A stretch of DNA of 6,059 nt, taken from Pseudobutyrivibrio sp. Lineage in GTDB: Bacteria > Bacillota > Clostridia > Lachnospirales > Lachnospiraceae. The notes beneath the pieces are model-generated. The model searched no databases. It worked only from the letters and a program-made list of their open reading frames with translations, and was not told the DNA's origin. Position numbers and translations under genes: made by a program. Location of the stretch: the NCBI GenBank assembly GCA_017557715.1, contig JAFYYE010000278.1, forward strand, positions 1-6,059. Reading direction: 5' to 3'. Positions 1 through 6,059 of the stretch are shown piece after piece; position 1 is the first letter of the stretch; every line of letters starts with the position of its first letter.

Positions 1-977
1 CTATTAAAGCCAACACAGTAGCAGTTGTATCTGATGGTTCGGCAGTTCTTGGTTTAGGAAACATCGGACCTCTTGCAGGACTACCTGTTATGGAGGGAAA
101 ATGTGTACTCTTCAAAGAATTTGGTGGAGTAAATGCCTTCCCTATCGTATTAAATACTCAGGATCCAGATGAAATAGTTGCTGCGGTAAAAGCTATCGCA
201 CCTACATTTGGAGGAATTAATCTTGAGGATATTTCTGCTCCTAGATGTTTTGAAATCGAAGAGCGACTTAAGCAGGAACTTGATATACCTGTATTTCATG
301 ATGATCAGCATGGTACAGCGATAGTTGTTCTTGCTGGAATCATTAATGCTTTAAAGGTTGTTAAAAAAGAAAAAGAAGCCTGCAAGGTTGTTGTAAACGG
401 AGCAGGTTCGGCAGGAGTTGCTATTACAAAGCTTCTCCTTACATATGGTTTCAAGGATGTTACCATGTGTGATCGTGAAGGTATTATTGGTCCTGATTAT
501 CCAAATCTTAATTGGATGCAGAAGGAAATGACAAAGGTTACAAACCTTTCACATAAAACAGGTACACTTGCGGATGCCCTTGTTGGTGCAGATATTTTTG
601 TTGGTGTTTCTGCACCAGGTATCGTTTCAAAGGAGATGGTTGCTTCAATGGCAAAGGATTCAATCCTTTTTGCAATGGCAAATCCTACTCCAGAAATTAT
701 GCCTGATGAGGCGAAGGCAGCAGGTGCCAGAGTAGTTGGCACAGGCCGTTCAGATTTCCCAAATCAGGTTAACAATGTAGTTGCTTTCCCAGGAATTTTC
801 CGTGGGGCATTAGAGGCTCGCGCTACAGCCATTACAGAGGAAATGAAGTTGGCAGCAGCCGAGACCATTGCAAGCTTGGTTGATGACGAGCAGCTTTGCG
901 ATGATTTCATTCTTCCAGAGGCTTTTGATCCTCGTGTACCAGTGGCAGTGGCAAATGCCATTAAAGCCTTGGTTTAG
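1..977 (+). CDS. NAD(P)-dependent malic enzyme (oxaloacetate-decarboxylating), 3' part
   Basis: This enzyme oxidatively decarboxylates malate to pyruvate and CO2 in the cytoplasm, producing NADH or NADPH. The frame is open from base 3, giving 324 residues before the TAG stop. The ATG at 90 is internal, because the upstream codons already encode conserved family sequence (VSDGSAVLGLGNIGPLAG). Short bacterial malic enzymes are usually about 380-390 residues, so roughly the first 60 are outside the window. Visible family motifs, numbered within the fragment: the metal-binding EDISAP (about 75-80), HDDQHGTA (about 99-106), the Rossmann dinucleotide loop GAGSAG (133-138), ANPTPE (226-231) and SDFPNQVNN (250-258). 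The C-terminus ends as in complete homologues, so there is no 3' truncation. NAD versus NADP preference cannot be decided by eye. The gene probably forms an operon with the DUF4364 gene 42 bases downstream. Confidence 0.95.
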   Translation, partial: IKANTVAVVSDGSAVLGLGNIGPLAGLPVMEGKCVLFKEFGGVNAFPIVLNTQDPDEIVAAVKAIAPTFGGINLEDISAPRCFEIEERLKQELDIPVFHDDQHGTAIVVLAGIINALKVVKKEKEACKVVVNGAGSAGVAITKLLLTYGFKDVTMCDREGIIGPDYPNLNWMQKEMTKVTNLSHKTGTLADALVGADIFVGVSAPGIVSKEMVASMAKDSILFAMANPTPEIMPDEAKAAGARVVGTGRSDFPNQVNNVVAFPGIFRGALEARATAITEEMKLAAAETIASLVDDEQLCDDFILPEAFDPRVPVAVANAIKALV

Positions 978-1007
978 TTTTAGATTTTTAAGTTATTTTA
1001 GTTATAC

Positions 1008-1014
1008 AGGAGGG
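1008..1014 (+). promoter_or_regulatory. Ribosome binding site of the DUF4364 gene
   Basis: AGGAGGG is a near-perfect Shine-Dalgarno sequence five bases upstream of the ATG at 1020. It fixes that start over the second in-frame ATG at 1035, and it implies efficient independent translation initiation within the presumed malic enzyme operon. Confidence 0.8.
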
Positions 1015-1019
1015 ACACC

Positions 1020-1535
1020 ATGGCAGAACCAACCATGATATACAAGATTACAATACTAGAATTACTTCATCGAAGTGGTTTCCCGCTTAGCAATAGTCAA
1101 ATTACAGATTTCTTTTTAGAAGGAGATCTGACAGATTATTTCACAGCCCAGCAAGCTATCAGCGATGATGAAGATGCAGGACTGATTCGTTCCATCACTA
1201 ATCATAATAATACAACCTACTCTATTACAGATGAGGGCAATAAGACTCTAGAGCTTTTTAAAGAAAAGATTACACCAGCTCTTTCAAAGGATATCAACAA
1301 ATATCTCAAGGCAAATTCTATCGCCATGAAAGAGGAAAACTCATATAGAGCCAATTACTTCAAGGCCGACAGAGGTGGATTTGTAGTGCAGCTTAAGATA
1401 GTAGAAAATGATATTCCTTCTTTAGATATTACATTCCATGTTGCCACAAAGGAAATGGCTGAGACCCTCTGCAACAATTGGAAGGTACGTAGTGATGAAG
1501 TATACGCTTCCATAATGGATATTTTGATGCAGTAA
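1020..1535 (+). CDS. DUF4364 family protein, predicted winged-helix regulator
   Basis: This 171-residue soluble protein has no signal peptide or membrane segment. Its pattern fits DUF4364, a family of unknown function found mainly in Clostridia. Residues about 6-85 resemble a winged-helix DNA-binding domain: helices around YKITILELLHR and LSNSQITDFFL, a helix containing YFTAQQAI, then a β-wing-like part (GLIRSITNHNNTTYSITDEG). Residues about 95-171 form a separate α/β domain with alternating β-strands (GGFVVQLKIV, SLDITFHVAT) and a final helix. The start is set by a strong Shine-Dalgarno sequence, AGGAGGG at 1008-1014, five bases before the ATG. Homologues also begin just before the YK-I-IL helix. 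It sits 42 bases after the malic enzyme gene with no terminator between them and is followed by a strong terminator, so the pair is probably co-transcribed. A role as transcription regulator is inferred from the fold only, and targets are unknown. Confidence 0.85.
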   Translation: MAEPTMIYKITILELLHRSGFPLSNSQITDFFLEGDLTDYFTAQQAISDDEDAGLIRSITNHNNTTYSITDEGNKTLELFKEKITPALSKDINKYLKANSIAMKEENSYRANYFKADRGGFVVQLKIVENDIPSLDITFHVATKEMAETLCNNWKVRSDEVYASIMDILMQ

Positions 1536-1559
1536 ATCGTAAATTTTTTAACTAATCAT

Positions 1560-1592
1560 AAAAAAGTACCCGTTTTTTAGGGTACTTTTTTT
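1560..1592 (+). terminator. Rho-independent terminator after the malic enzyme-DUF4364 unit
   Basis: A perfect inverted repeat pairs 1560-1571 (AAAAAAGTACCC) with 1580-1591 (GGGTACTTTTTT) around an 8-base T-rich loop. That gives a GTACCC core stem flanked by an A-tract and a U-tract. It lies 25 bases after the TAA stop at 1535. Because the 5' arm begins with an A-run, the hairpin would also end in a U-tract on the opposite strand, so it could terminate in both directions. Confidence 0.92.
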
Positions 1593-1683
1593 GTGTCGAA
1601 AAAATCTTAACTATTTTACGAAAATTATTCTATTCATTTTAAGTTGTGCTTAATGTAAATTTTAAATAGATGTGAAGAAATTG
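1593..1683 (+). promoter_or_regulatory. AT-rich leader likely holding the promoter of the GH43 gene
   Basis: The large gene starts after a strong terminator and needs its own promoter, and this AT-rich stretch is the only space for it. No pair of boxes is convincing. One candidate is TTTACG (1615-1620) with TTTAAG (1638-1643), 17-base spacing. Another is TTGTGC (1644-1649) with TAGATG (1667-1672), also 17-base spacing. Each matches the sigma-A consensus only partly. The existence of a promoter is inferred from layout; its exact position is not resolved. Confidence 0.4.
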
Positions 1684-1700
1684 TGTCCATGGGGTGGACA
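1684..1700 (+). promoter_or_regulatory. Inverted repeat TGTCCA-N5-TGGACA in the 5' leader, possible operator or hairpin
   Basis: TGTCCA (1684-1689) and TGGACA (1695-1700) are perfect inverted repeats around TGGGG. The element ends two bases before the Shine-Dalgarno-like AAGGGAG (1702-1708) of the large GH43 gene. At DNA level it could be a repressor or activator site. At RNA level it could be a small hairpin beside the ribosome binding site. It lacks the central CG usual for LacI-family or cre-type sites, so I do not assign it to a regulator. A short palindrome may also occur by chance. Confidence 0.35.
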
Positions 1701-1715
1701 GAAGGGAGAAGTCAT

Positions 1716-1811
1716 ATGATGTCTAAATGGGGAAAACGCGCTTTGGCGGGATTTCTTTCATCGGCAATGGTGCTTACAGCAGTACCAGGAGCAGGTCTTG
1801 TTGCCTTTGCC
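1716..1811 (+). other. Sec signal peptide of the GH43 protein (residues 1-32)
   Basis: The N-terminus MMSKWGKR carries positive charge. A hydrophobic stretch of about 20 residues follows (from ALAGFLSSAMVLTAVPG), and the AFA motif at 30-32 gives a standard signal peptidase I site just before EEE. There is no lipobox cysteine, so the protein is predicted to be released or anchored at its C-terminus rather than lipidated. Confidence 0.88.
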
Positions 1812-4800
1812 GAGGAAGAAAAACAGGTGACTGAAGCGGCAGCTGAAACTGACGAGGAAGAAGAATCATCTAAGGAGGAAGAACAAGAAGAGAAGGAAGA
1901 AGAGAAGGAAGAATCCAAAGAGGAGGATGCAGAGTCTATCGAGGAGACAGAGTCTACCGAAGAAACAGAGGCTGCAGAAGAACTTTCAGAAGATGAGGAG
2001 GAACTTTTGGAAGTAGCAGAAGAGTCAAAAGAGGGGTCAGAAGAAGATGAGGTGGAAAAAGATAAAGAAGTAAAAGAATTATTCCACTTCACAATGGACA
2101 ACACTACAAACGGATTACAGAGTGGGGACTATTCCGCAGAGGTGGTTGGTGAAAAGATCTCAGAGGACAAAGATGCTAAGAAGAACAAGTCTCTCAAGTT
2201 TGAAGGTGGTTCTTGGCTTAAGGTTACTGACAGTAATGGAAAGAGTCCTTTGACGGGACTTGATGAAATCACAGTAAATTATTTCAGTAAAGGTGGAAAT
2301 GGTGGTTCTGGCTGGTCACTTTTTGCAGTAAGAAATGATGAGACACCTAGCTATTTAAATAGTGAGCACTATTTTGGAATTCTTGATAAGAAGACATCTA
2401 TTAAGGTTGAACGCTATAAGGTAGATGGTGGCTCTCGTCCTGCTACCAACGACACATCTGTAAAAGATGAATGGAAGATGGTAACGGTTGTTTTAACTGA
2501 GGAAGATACTACTCTTTATGTAAATGGAGAGAAGGTCAATACAGTTGCAGGCACAGCTAAGCTTACAGATATTCTTCAGGACAACAGCACATTCTACATT
2601 GGTAAAGCTAACTGGAGTGGCGGAGAGTATTTCTATGGAAATCTTGACGAATTCTCTCTTTACAAAGGTGCTTTATCAGATGAGGAAATTTTAGCAAAAT
2701 ATAAGGAAGGACAGCAGGAGATTGTTCTTTCAAATGAGGAGAAATGTCAACTTGCTTATGATGAAATAGCCCTTCCTGTTTCAAAGAATATCAAGGGAAA
2801 TATTACACTTCCTACAAAGAACAGCTATGATGCAAAAGTTGTGTGGGAAAGTTCAAATCCCGAAATTATCAGTGACAAATCAACAAAGGTTGCTGGCTAT
2901 GATGATATTCCAGCTGGTGTTGTTAAGCGTGGTTCTGAGGTTTCTGAGGTAACACTTACAGCTACAATTACGGTTGGTGATGTTGAGAAGATAAAGACCT
3001 TTGATGTGACAGTTGCTAAGGCGCCAGAGCAGAAGAAGCTTGAGAATTATTTATTCGCATTTTTCCCAAGTAATTCCCAGGAGCAGCTTTATTTTGCAGC
3101 TGGCAAAGATCATCTTCACTTTACAGATTTGAATGATGGTGAGCCTGTACTTACATCTGAGATTGGTGACCAGGGTGTTCGTGATCCATTCATTATGAGA
3201 AGTGCTGAAGGCGACCATTTCTATATGATAGCTACTGACTTGAAGGTTCAGACAACAGGCTGGGGCACTGCTCAGTATGGTGGAAGTCTTCGCATGCTTG
3301 TATGGGAATCAGATGATTTAGTTAATTGGTCTAAGCCTCGTCTTGTAGATGTAGGATTGGATGAAAAGGCATTTGAGGATTACGGCAATGTTGGATGCCT
3401 TTGGGCACCAGAGGCAATCTATGATGAGAAGACTGGCGAATATGTAGTATTCTGGGCATCAATGGCAAAGGATTCTAGCCATCAGGTTACGTACTATTCA
3501 AAGACACGTGATTTCGTAAACTTTACAACAGCCAAGAAATATATCGACAGAGGTGACAAGCAGCACTGCATCGATACTTCAATGGTAAAGGCCAACGATG
3601 GGAAGTATTACAGAGTATCTGCAGATACAGTTGCAAACGGTGGCAAGGAAGCTGCTATTATTCTCGAGACAAGTGATTCAGTTCTTGGTGAGTGGAAGCA
3701 GGTGGCTTACATCGAAGATATCCAGCCAGGCATGAATAATTACGAGGCCTACACAAAGGATGTAAACACAAAGTTTACAGGCGGTGTAGTGGAAGGTCCA
3801 GAGCTTTTCCCTCTTAATGATGGAAAGACTTGGGGATTGTATATGGATAACTATGGTGGAATCGGATATATCCCAACAACTACAACAGATATATCTGATA
3901 CAACAGGTAAGGCTTGGACAGTTTATACATCAAATGAATACGATTTTGGCTCACTTAAAAAGCGCCACGGAAGTATTCTTGGTATCACAACTGATGAGTA
4001 CAAGGCTGTAATGGCAAAGTGGGGTACAACAGAGGAGCCAGTTGTTCACGAGGATGAACAGCAGGAACCAGTGCTTTATTATGATTTTGAAACAGAAGAT
4101 GGAAAGACAATCATTGATGTATCTGGCAAGGAAAACAATGGTACATTAAAGGGTAATGCTAAGCTTGCAAAGGATTCTGAGAGAGGCAATGTCCTTTACT
4201 TAGATGGAAGCGGAAGCTACGCAGAGTTCCCAGAAGGATTCTTTGATAACAGAGATGTATGTACAGTTTCATTCGATATGAAGCCAGAGACTGTTTCAGG
4301 AAACTTCTTTAATTTTACATTTGGTAAGGATAATACAAAGTATTATTATCTGAGAGCAAGAGAGAGTGATACCTATATGGGTATTACAAAGTCTTCTTGG
4401 CAGTCAGAACAGGGTGTTACTGCAAATACAAAATCTGTAAAGAATAAGTGGACTAACTTTACAGTAGTATTCAACGATGATGAGATGCTTCTTTATATTG
4501 ATGGTGTTCTTTCGGGCACACGTGACATCTCTACAAAGACAAGCAGCTTAGGAAAGAATCTTAAGGCATACCTTGGAAAGTCTTTCTACTCAGGCGATGG
4601 TTATGTTAAGGGATACTACGACAATGTAAAGGTGTATAACAGAGCATTATCAGAGAAAGAAATTGCAAAGGAAAATAATATAGTTTTAGAGCCACTCAAG
4701 AAGATTGAATCCAGCGATATTACTTTTGTGGCTCAAAAGCTTGATAAGGCAAGCAAAACAATCACTCTTTTTGTAAGTAAGAACAATACACAAGGGGATA

Positions 4801-6059
4801 TCAAAAATTCTCATCTTAGCTTTACACTTCGTACAGATGCGAAGGTTCTAAATGAGGAAGAGACATACGATTTAACAAAAGAATTTAAGCTTAAAGTTGA
4901 AGCAGATGGGGAGACAGTAGAGTACACTGTTAAGTCTGAGATGTGCAATAATCCACTTCTTGGAGGACAGTTTGCAGACCCTGATATCGACTGTTTTGAT
5001 GGTAAATACTACATCTATCCAACAACTGATGGTGTTGAAGGCTGGGGCGGATATCAGTTCCACGTGTTCTCATCAACAAACCTTGTTGATTGGGAGGATG
5101 AAGGCGTAATCCTTGATCTTAAACAGGATGTTGACAAGAAGGTTCTTAATGAAAAGGGTGTAGAAATCGCTGCAGTTCCTTGGTCAAATGGAAATGCATG
5201 GGCTCCAACAATTGAGAAGAAGAATGGAATGTATTATTTCTACTTCTGCGGACATGATACAGAGACTAATGCGAAGGCAATCGGTGTTGCATATTCTAAG
5301 AACCCAGCAGGTCCATTTACAGTGCTGGATAAACCTCTAATCAGTATTAAGACTTGCAATGATGCAGGCATCCAAATGGGACAGGCTATCGACCCTTCTG
5401 TATTTACAGATAAGGATGGCACAAGTTATCTTTCATTTGGTAATGGTAAGGCTGCAATTGTTAAGCTTAACGATGATATGATTAGCATTGATGCTGACAC
5501 AATGGAAAACGTGACAGGACTCAATAATTTCCGAGAGTCACTTATCATCACATATCGTGATGGCAAATATCACTATACATGGTCATGTGATGATACAGGT
5601 AGCGAGAACTACTCCGTAGCTTACGGAACAAGTGAGAAACTTGGTGGAAGAGTAAATTACAGAGGAATGCTTCTTCAGAAGGATACAGAAAATGACATCC
5701 TTGGAACAGGACATCACTCAATCCTGAATATTCCTGGGACAGATGAGTGGTACATTTGCTATCACAGATTTATGACCCCACTTGGTCAAGTTTCAGGTGG
5801 TTTTGGCTATCACAGAGAGGTTTGCCTTGATAAGCTTACATTTGATGTCGATGGATATATGGTAAAGGTGGCTCCTACAAACAAGGGTATAACAGAGGAA
5901 GTTTATGTAAAGGGCTTTGAGCCAAAGCCTTCGCAGCCTTCTAATCCTAGTTCAGGTTCCGGCGCAACAAATGGTGGCACATCTCAGCAAAGAAGTCAGT
6001 CAGTTTCTACATCTTCAAGTCAGACAGTTTCAAGGACTACAACTTCTGCAGTAGTGGGA
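1716..6059 (+). CDS. Secreted modular glycosidase with two GH43 modules, 3' end missing
   Basis: One frame is open for 1448 codons to the window edge, so the protein is longer than seen. The order is: signal peptide 1-32 (KWGKR positive end, hydrophobic core, AFA cleavage site); Glu-rich segment 33-121; LamG-like 122-333; bacterial Ig-like about 338-436; GH43 A about 444-770; LamG-like about 786-988; Ig-like about 989-1075; GH43 B about 1077-1400; Ser/Thr-rich linker 1401-1448. Both GH43 modules keep putative Asp/Asp/Glu catalytic residues. The protein should act outside the cell on plant polysaccharides, with arabinan, arabinoxylan or xylan side chains the likeliest targets; this is known of the family, not proven here. 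The start at 1716 has AAGGGAG (1702-1708) seven bases upstream. The adjacent ATG at 1719 is possible but spaced less well. The gene is probably monocistronic upstream, behind the terminator at 1560-1592. A surface anchor or binding module may follow outside the window. Confidence 0.93.
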   Translation, partial: MMSKWGKRALAGFLSSAMVLTAVPGAGLVAFAEEEKQVTEAAAETDEEEESSKEEEQEEKEEEKEESKEEDAESIEETESTEETEAAEELSEDEEELLEVAEESKEGSEEDEVEKDKEVKELFHFTMDNTTNGLQSGDYSAEVVGEKISEDKDAKKNKSLKFEGGSWLKVTDSNGKSPLTGLDEITVNYFSKGGNGGSGWSLFAVRNDETPSYLNSEHYFGILDKKTSIKVERYKVDGGSRPATNDTSVKDEWKMVTVVLTEEDTTLYVNGEKVNTVAGTAKLTDILQDNSTFYIGKANWSGGEYFYGNLDEFSLYKGALSDEEILAKYKEGQQEIVLSNEEKCQLAYDEIALPVSKNIKGNITLPTKNSYDAKVVWESSNPEIISDKSTKVAGYDDIPAGVVKRGSEVSEVTLTATITVGDVEKIKTFDVTVAKAPEQKKLENYLFAFFPSNSQEQLYFAAGKDHLHFTDLNDGEPVLTSEIGDQGVRDPFIMRSAEGDHFYMIATDLKVQTTGWGTAQYGGSLRMLVWESDDLVNWSKPRLVDVGLDEKAFEDYGNVGCLWAPEAIYDEKTGEYVVFWASMAKDSSHQVTYYSKTRDFVNFTTAKKYIDRGDKQHCIDTSMVKANDGKYYRVSADTVANGGKEAAIILETSDSVLGEWKQVAYIEDIQPGMNNYEAYTKDVNTKFTGGVVEGPELFPLNDGKTWGLYMDNYGGIGYIPTTTTDISDTTGKAWTVYTSNEYDFGSLKKRHGSILGITTDEYKAVMAKWGTTEEPVVHEDEQQEPVLYYDFETEDGKTIIDVSGKENNGTLKGNAKLAKDSERGNVLYLDGSGSYAEFPEGFFDNRDVCTVSFDMKPETVSGNFFNFTFGKDNTKYYYLRARESDTYMGITKSSWQSEQGVTANTKSVKNKWTNFTVVFNDDEMLLYIDGVLSGTRDISTKTSSLGKNLKAYLGKSFYSGDGYVKGYYDNVKVYNRALSEKEIAKENNIVLEPLKKIESSDITFVAQKLDKASKTITLFVSKNNTQGDIKNSHLSFTLRTDAKVLNEEETYDLTKEFKLKVEADGETVEYTVKSEMCNNPLLGGQFADPDIDCFDGKYYIYPTTDGVEGWGGYQFHVFSSTNLVDWEDEGVILDLKQDVDKKVLNEKGVEIAAVPWSNGNAWAPTIEKKNGMYYFYFCGHDTETNAKAIGVAYSKNPAGPFTVLDKPLISIKTCNDAGIQMGQAIDPSVFTDKDGTSYLSFGNGKAAIVKLNDDMISIDADTMENVTGLNNFRESLIITYRDGKYHYTWSCDDTGSENYSVAYGTSEKLGGRVNYRGMLLQKDTENDILGTGHHSILNIPGTDEWYICYHRFMTPLGQVSGGFGYHREVCLDKLTFDVDGYMVKVAPTNKGITEEVYVKGFEPKPSQPSNPSSGSGATNGGTSQQRSQSVSTSSSQTVSRTTTSAVVG
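1812..2078 (+). other. Glutamate-rich low-complexity segment (residues 33-121)
   Basis: By my count 44 of 89 residues are Glu and 5 are Asp, against 9 Lys, giving a net charge near -40. Ser, Thr and Ala make up much of the rest, in loose repeats such as ESIEETE/ESTEETE. It is surely disordered and sits directly after signal cleavage, before the first folded domain. The DNA is correspondingly purine-rich, with 1872-1913 all A/G except one base. Its role is unknown; a spacer from the wall, cation binding or electrostatic behaviour are possibilities. It is the source of a Ser-rich reading frame on the minus strand that is not a gene. Confidence 0.85.
2079..2714 (+). other. LamG-like (concanavalin fold) domain 1 of the GH43 protein
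   Basis: Residues 122-333 start with LFHFTMDNTTNG, in the place of the YDFDDG-type opening of LamG_3-like domains. They contain the typical DEWKMVTVVL...TTLYVNGEKV strand pair and end with the family's closing pattern YGNLDEFSLYKGALSDEEI. Such β-sandwich domains often accompany extracellular glycosidases as sugar-binding or spacer modules. Binding specificity cannot be seen. Confidence 0.75.
2727..3023 (+). other. Bacterial Ig-like domain (atrophied Big_2 type)
   Basis: Residues about 338-436 show the pattern of the aBig_2 Ig-like domains common before GH43 modules in Firmicutes: NIKGNITLPTK, then VVWESSNPEII, a V-R-G-SEV turn, the strand VTLTATITVG and the closing KTFDVTVAK. It is most likely a structural spacer between the LamG-like domain and GH43 module A. 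Confidence 0.7.
3045..4025 (+). other. GH43 catalytic module A (residues about 444-770)
   Basis: This matches a GH43 five-bladed β-propeller, an inverting exo- or endo-acting glycosidase fold. Putative catalytic residues are D490 in GVRDPFIMR (general base), D620 in CIDTSM (pKa modulator) and E693 in VVEGPELF (general acid). Other recognisable parts are LWAPEAI (562-568), the WESDDLVNWS strand and the late KKRHGSI motif (748-754), whose H751 may be the histidine near the central metal found in the family. Length is normal and nothing essential appears lost. The subgroup resembles clostridial proteins annotated as arabinanase or arabinofuranosidase-like; the substrate is undetermined. Confidence 0.85.
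4071..4679 (+). other. LamG-like (concanavalin fold) domain 2 of the GH43 protein
   Basis: Residues about 786-988 form a more canonical LamG_3-like domain than the first: LYYDFETEDGKTIIDVSG, NNGTLKG, LYLDGSGSYAEFP, NKWTNFTVVF, LLYIDGVL and the terminal YYDNVKVYNRALSEKEI. It links GH43 A to the second half of the protein after a short E/Q/P-rich linker (771-785). It is a probable carbohydrate-binding or spacer module. Confidence 0.85.
4680..4940 (+). other. Small all-β linker domain before GH43 module B
   Basis: Residues about 989-1075 alternate β-strands: SSDITFVAQ, KTITLFVS, HLSFTLRTDAKV, FKLKVEADGETVEYTVKS. The plan resembles DUF5018-like or cadherin-like Ig folds that close with a TaeDG-ktYtV pattern. 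I do not recognise the exact family. Its position mirrors that of the aBig_2-like domain before GH43 A. Confidence 0.5.
4944..5915 (+). other. GH43 catalytic module B (residues about 1077-1400)
   Basis: This is a second complete GH43 propeller of a different subgroup. It opens with the classic N-P-L-L...FADPDID...GKYYIYPT pattern. Putative catalytic residues are D1088 (FADPD, general base), D1226 (AIDPSVF, pKa modulator) and E1274 (NNFRESL, general acid). Further family parts are AWAPTIEKKNGMYYFYF (1161-1177), the WSCDDTGSENY segment, GTGHHSI (1330-1336) and FGYHREVCLDKL (1363-1374). Both segments after the acid, including H1333/H1334, fit family conservation. Substrate is probably an arabinosyl, xylosyl or galactosyl linkage, which I cannot resolve further. 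Confidence 0.9.
5916..6059 (+). other. Ser/Thr/Gln-rich linker at the cut end of the GH43 protein
   Basis: Residues 1401-1448 begin with EPKPSQPSNPSSGSG and continue almost free of charged residues, rich in Ser, Thr, Gln and Gly. This is a typical flexible linker of extracellular enzymes. In such proteins it commonly precedes a carbohydrate-binding module or a cell-surface anchor, but the window stops before either can be seen. Confidence 0.7.

Noticed and set aside
90..92. ATG at 90 as the true start of the malic enzyme
   Set aside because: The frame continues upstream with conserved malic enzyme sequence, so 90 is an internal Met and the gene begins outside the window.
497..961. Two minus-strand open frames (497-742 and 764-961) inside the malic enzyme gene
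   Set aside because: They are shadows of a conserved, clearly coding + strand gene, with no recognisable protein features.
1684..1700. Inverted repeat as a catabolite-response (cre) site
   Set aside because: It lacks the central CG and the TGNNANCGNTNNCA pattern expected of cre elements.
1921..1929. AGGAGG followed directly by an out-of-frame ATG (1927), possible internal start
   Set aside because: There is no spacing between the Shine-Dalgarno-like bases and the ATG, and the frame closes after a short stretch. It is a by-product of Glu codons.
1712..2104. Minus-strand open frame of 130 codons, extremely Ser-rich
   Set aside because: It is the antisense of GAA/GAG-rich codons of the acidic segment; TTC/TCT/TCC runs give Ser and Phe. 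It lies wholly over the real gene and has no family resemblance.
3817..4011. A + strand open frame of 64 codons in another frame inside GH43 A
   Set aside because: It overlaps conserved GH43 sequence (after the VEGPELF motif) and has no plausible ribosome binding site or domain.
4872..5422. Minus-strand open frames at 4872-5063 and 5240-5422
   Set aside because: They are antisense shadows of the Ig-like and GH43 B coding region.

Overview
The window looks like chromosomal DNA of an anaerobic, polysaccharide-degrading Firmicute, most likely a Lachnospiraceae of the Butyrivibrio/Pseudobutyrivibrio/Roseburia kind. This is inferred from three things: a short bacterial malic enzyme, a DUF4364 protein (a family largely found in Clostridia), and a very large secreted protein with two GH43 glycosidase modules. 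AT-rich, AAG/ACA/GTT-rich codon use fits. No taxon can be proven from the sequence alone.

Layout, all on the + strand. (1) Positions 1-977 hold the 3' part of an NAD(P)-dependent malic enzyme gene whose start lies upstream of the window. (2) After a 42-base gap with a strong Shine-Dalgarno sequence, 1020-1535 encodes a 171-residue DUF4364 protein with a predicted winged-helix N-terminus, probably co-transcribed with the malic enzyme. (3) A clean intrinsic terminator at 1560-1592 closes that unit. (4) An AT-rich leader of about 120 bases follows, holding any promoter of the next gene and a perfect 6-bp inverted repeat just upstream of its ribosome binding site. (5) From 1716 to the window edge runs one uninterrupted reading frame of 1448 codons with no stop. 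I translated it codon by codon.

The large protein is a secreted modular carbohydrate-active enzyme. In order it has a signal peptide, an 89-residue glutamate-rich segment, a LamG-like domain, a bacterial Ig-like domain, GH43 module A, a second LamG-like domain, a second Ig-like domain, GH43 module B, and a Ser/Thr/Gln-rich linker that leaves the window. Both GH43 modules retain recognisable Asp/Asp/Glu catalytic residues but in different sequence contexts, so they belong to different GH43 subgroups. The likely targets are arabinose- or xylose-containing plant cell-wall polysaccharides, but the exact substrate cannot be read from the sequence.

The first two genes are central metabolism and a presumed regulator. 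The third is an accessory polysaccharide-utilisation gene, and the terminator separates the two units. I see no mobile element, CRISPR array, tRNA or rRNA. I also see no clearly novel multi-gene system; the most noteworthy item is the doubled LamG-Ig-GH43 architecture with its acidic N-terminal segment.
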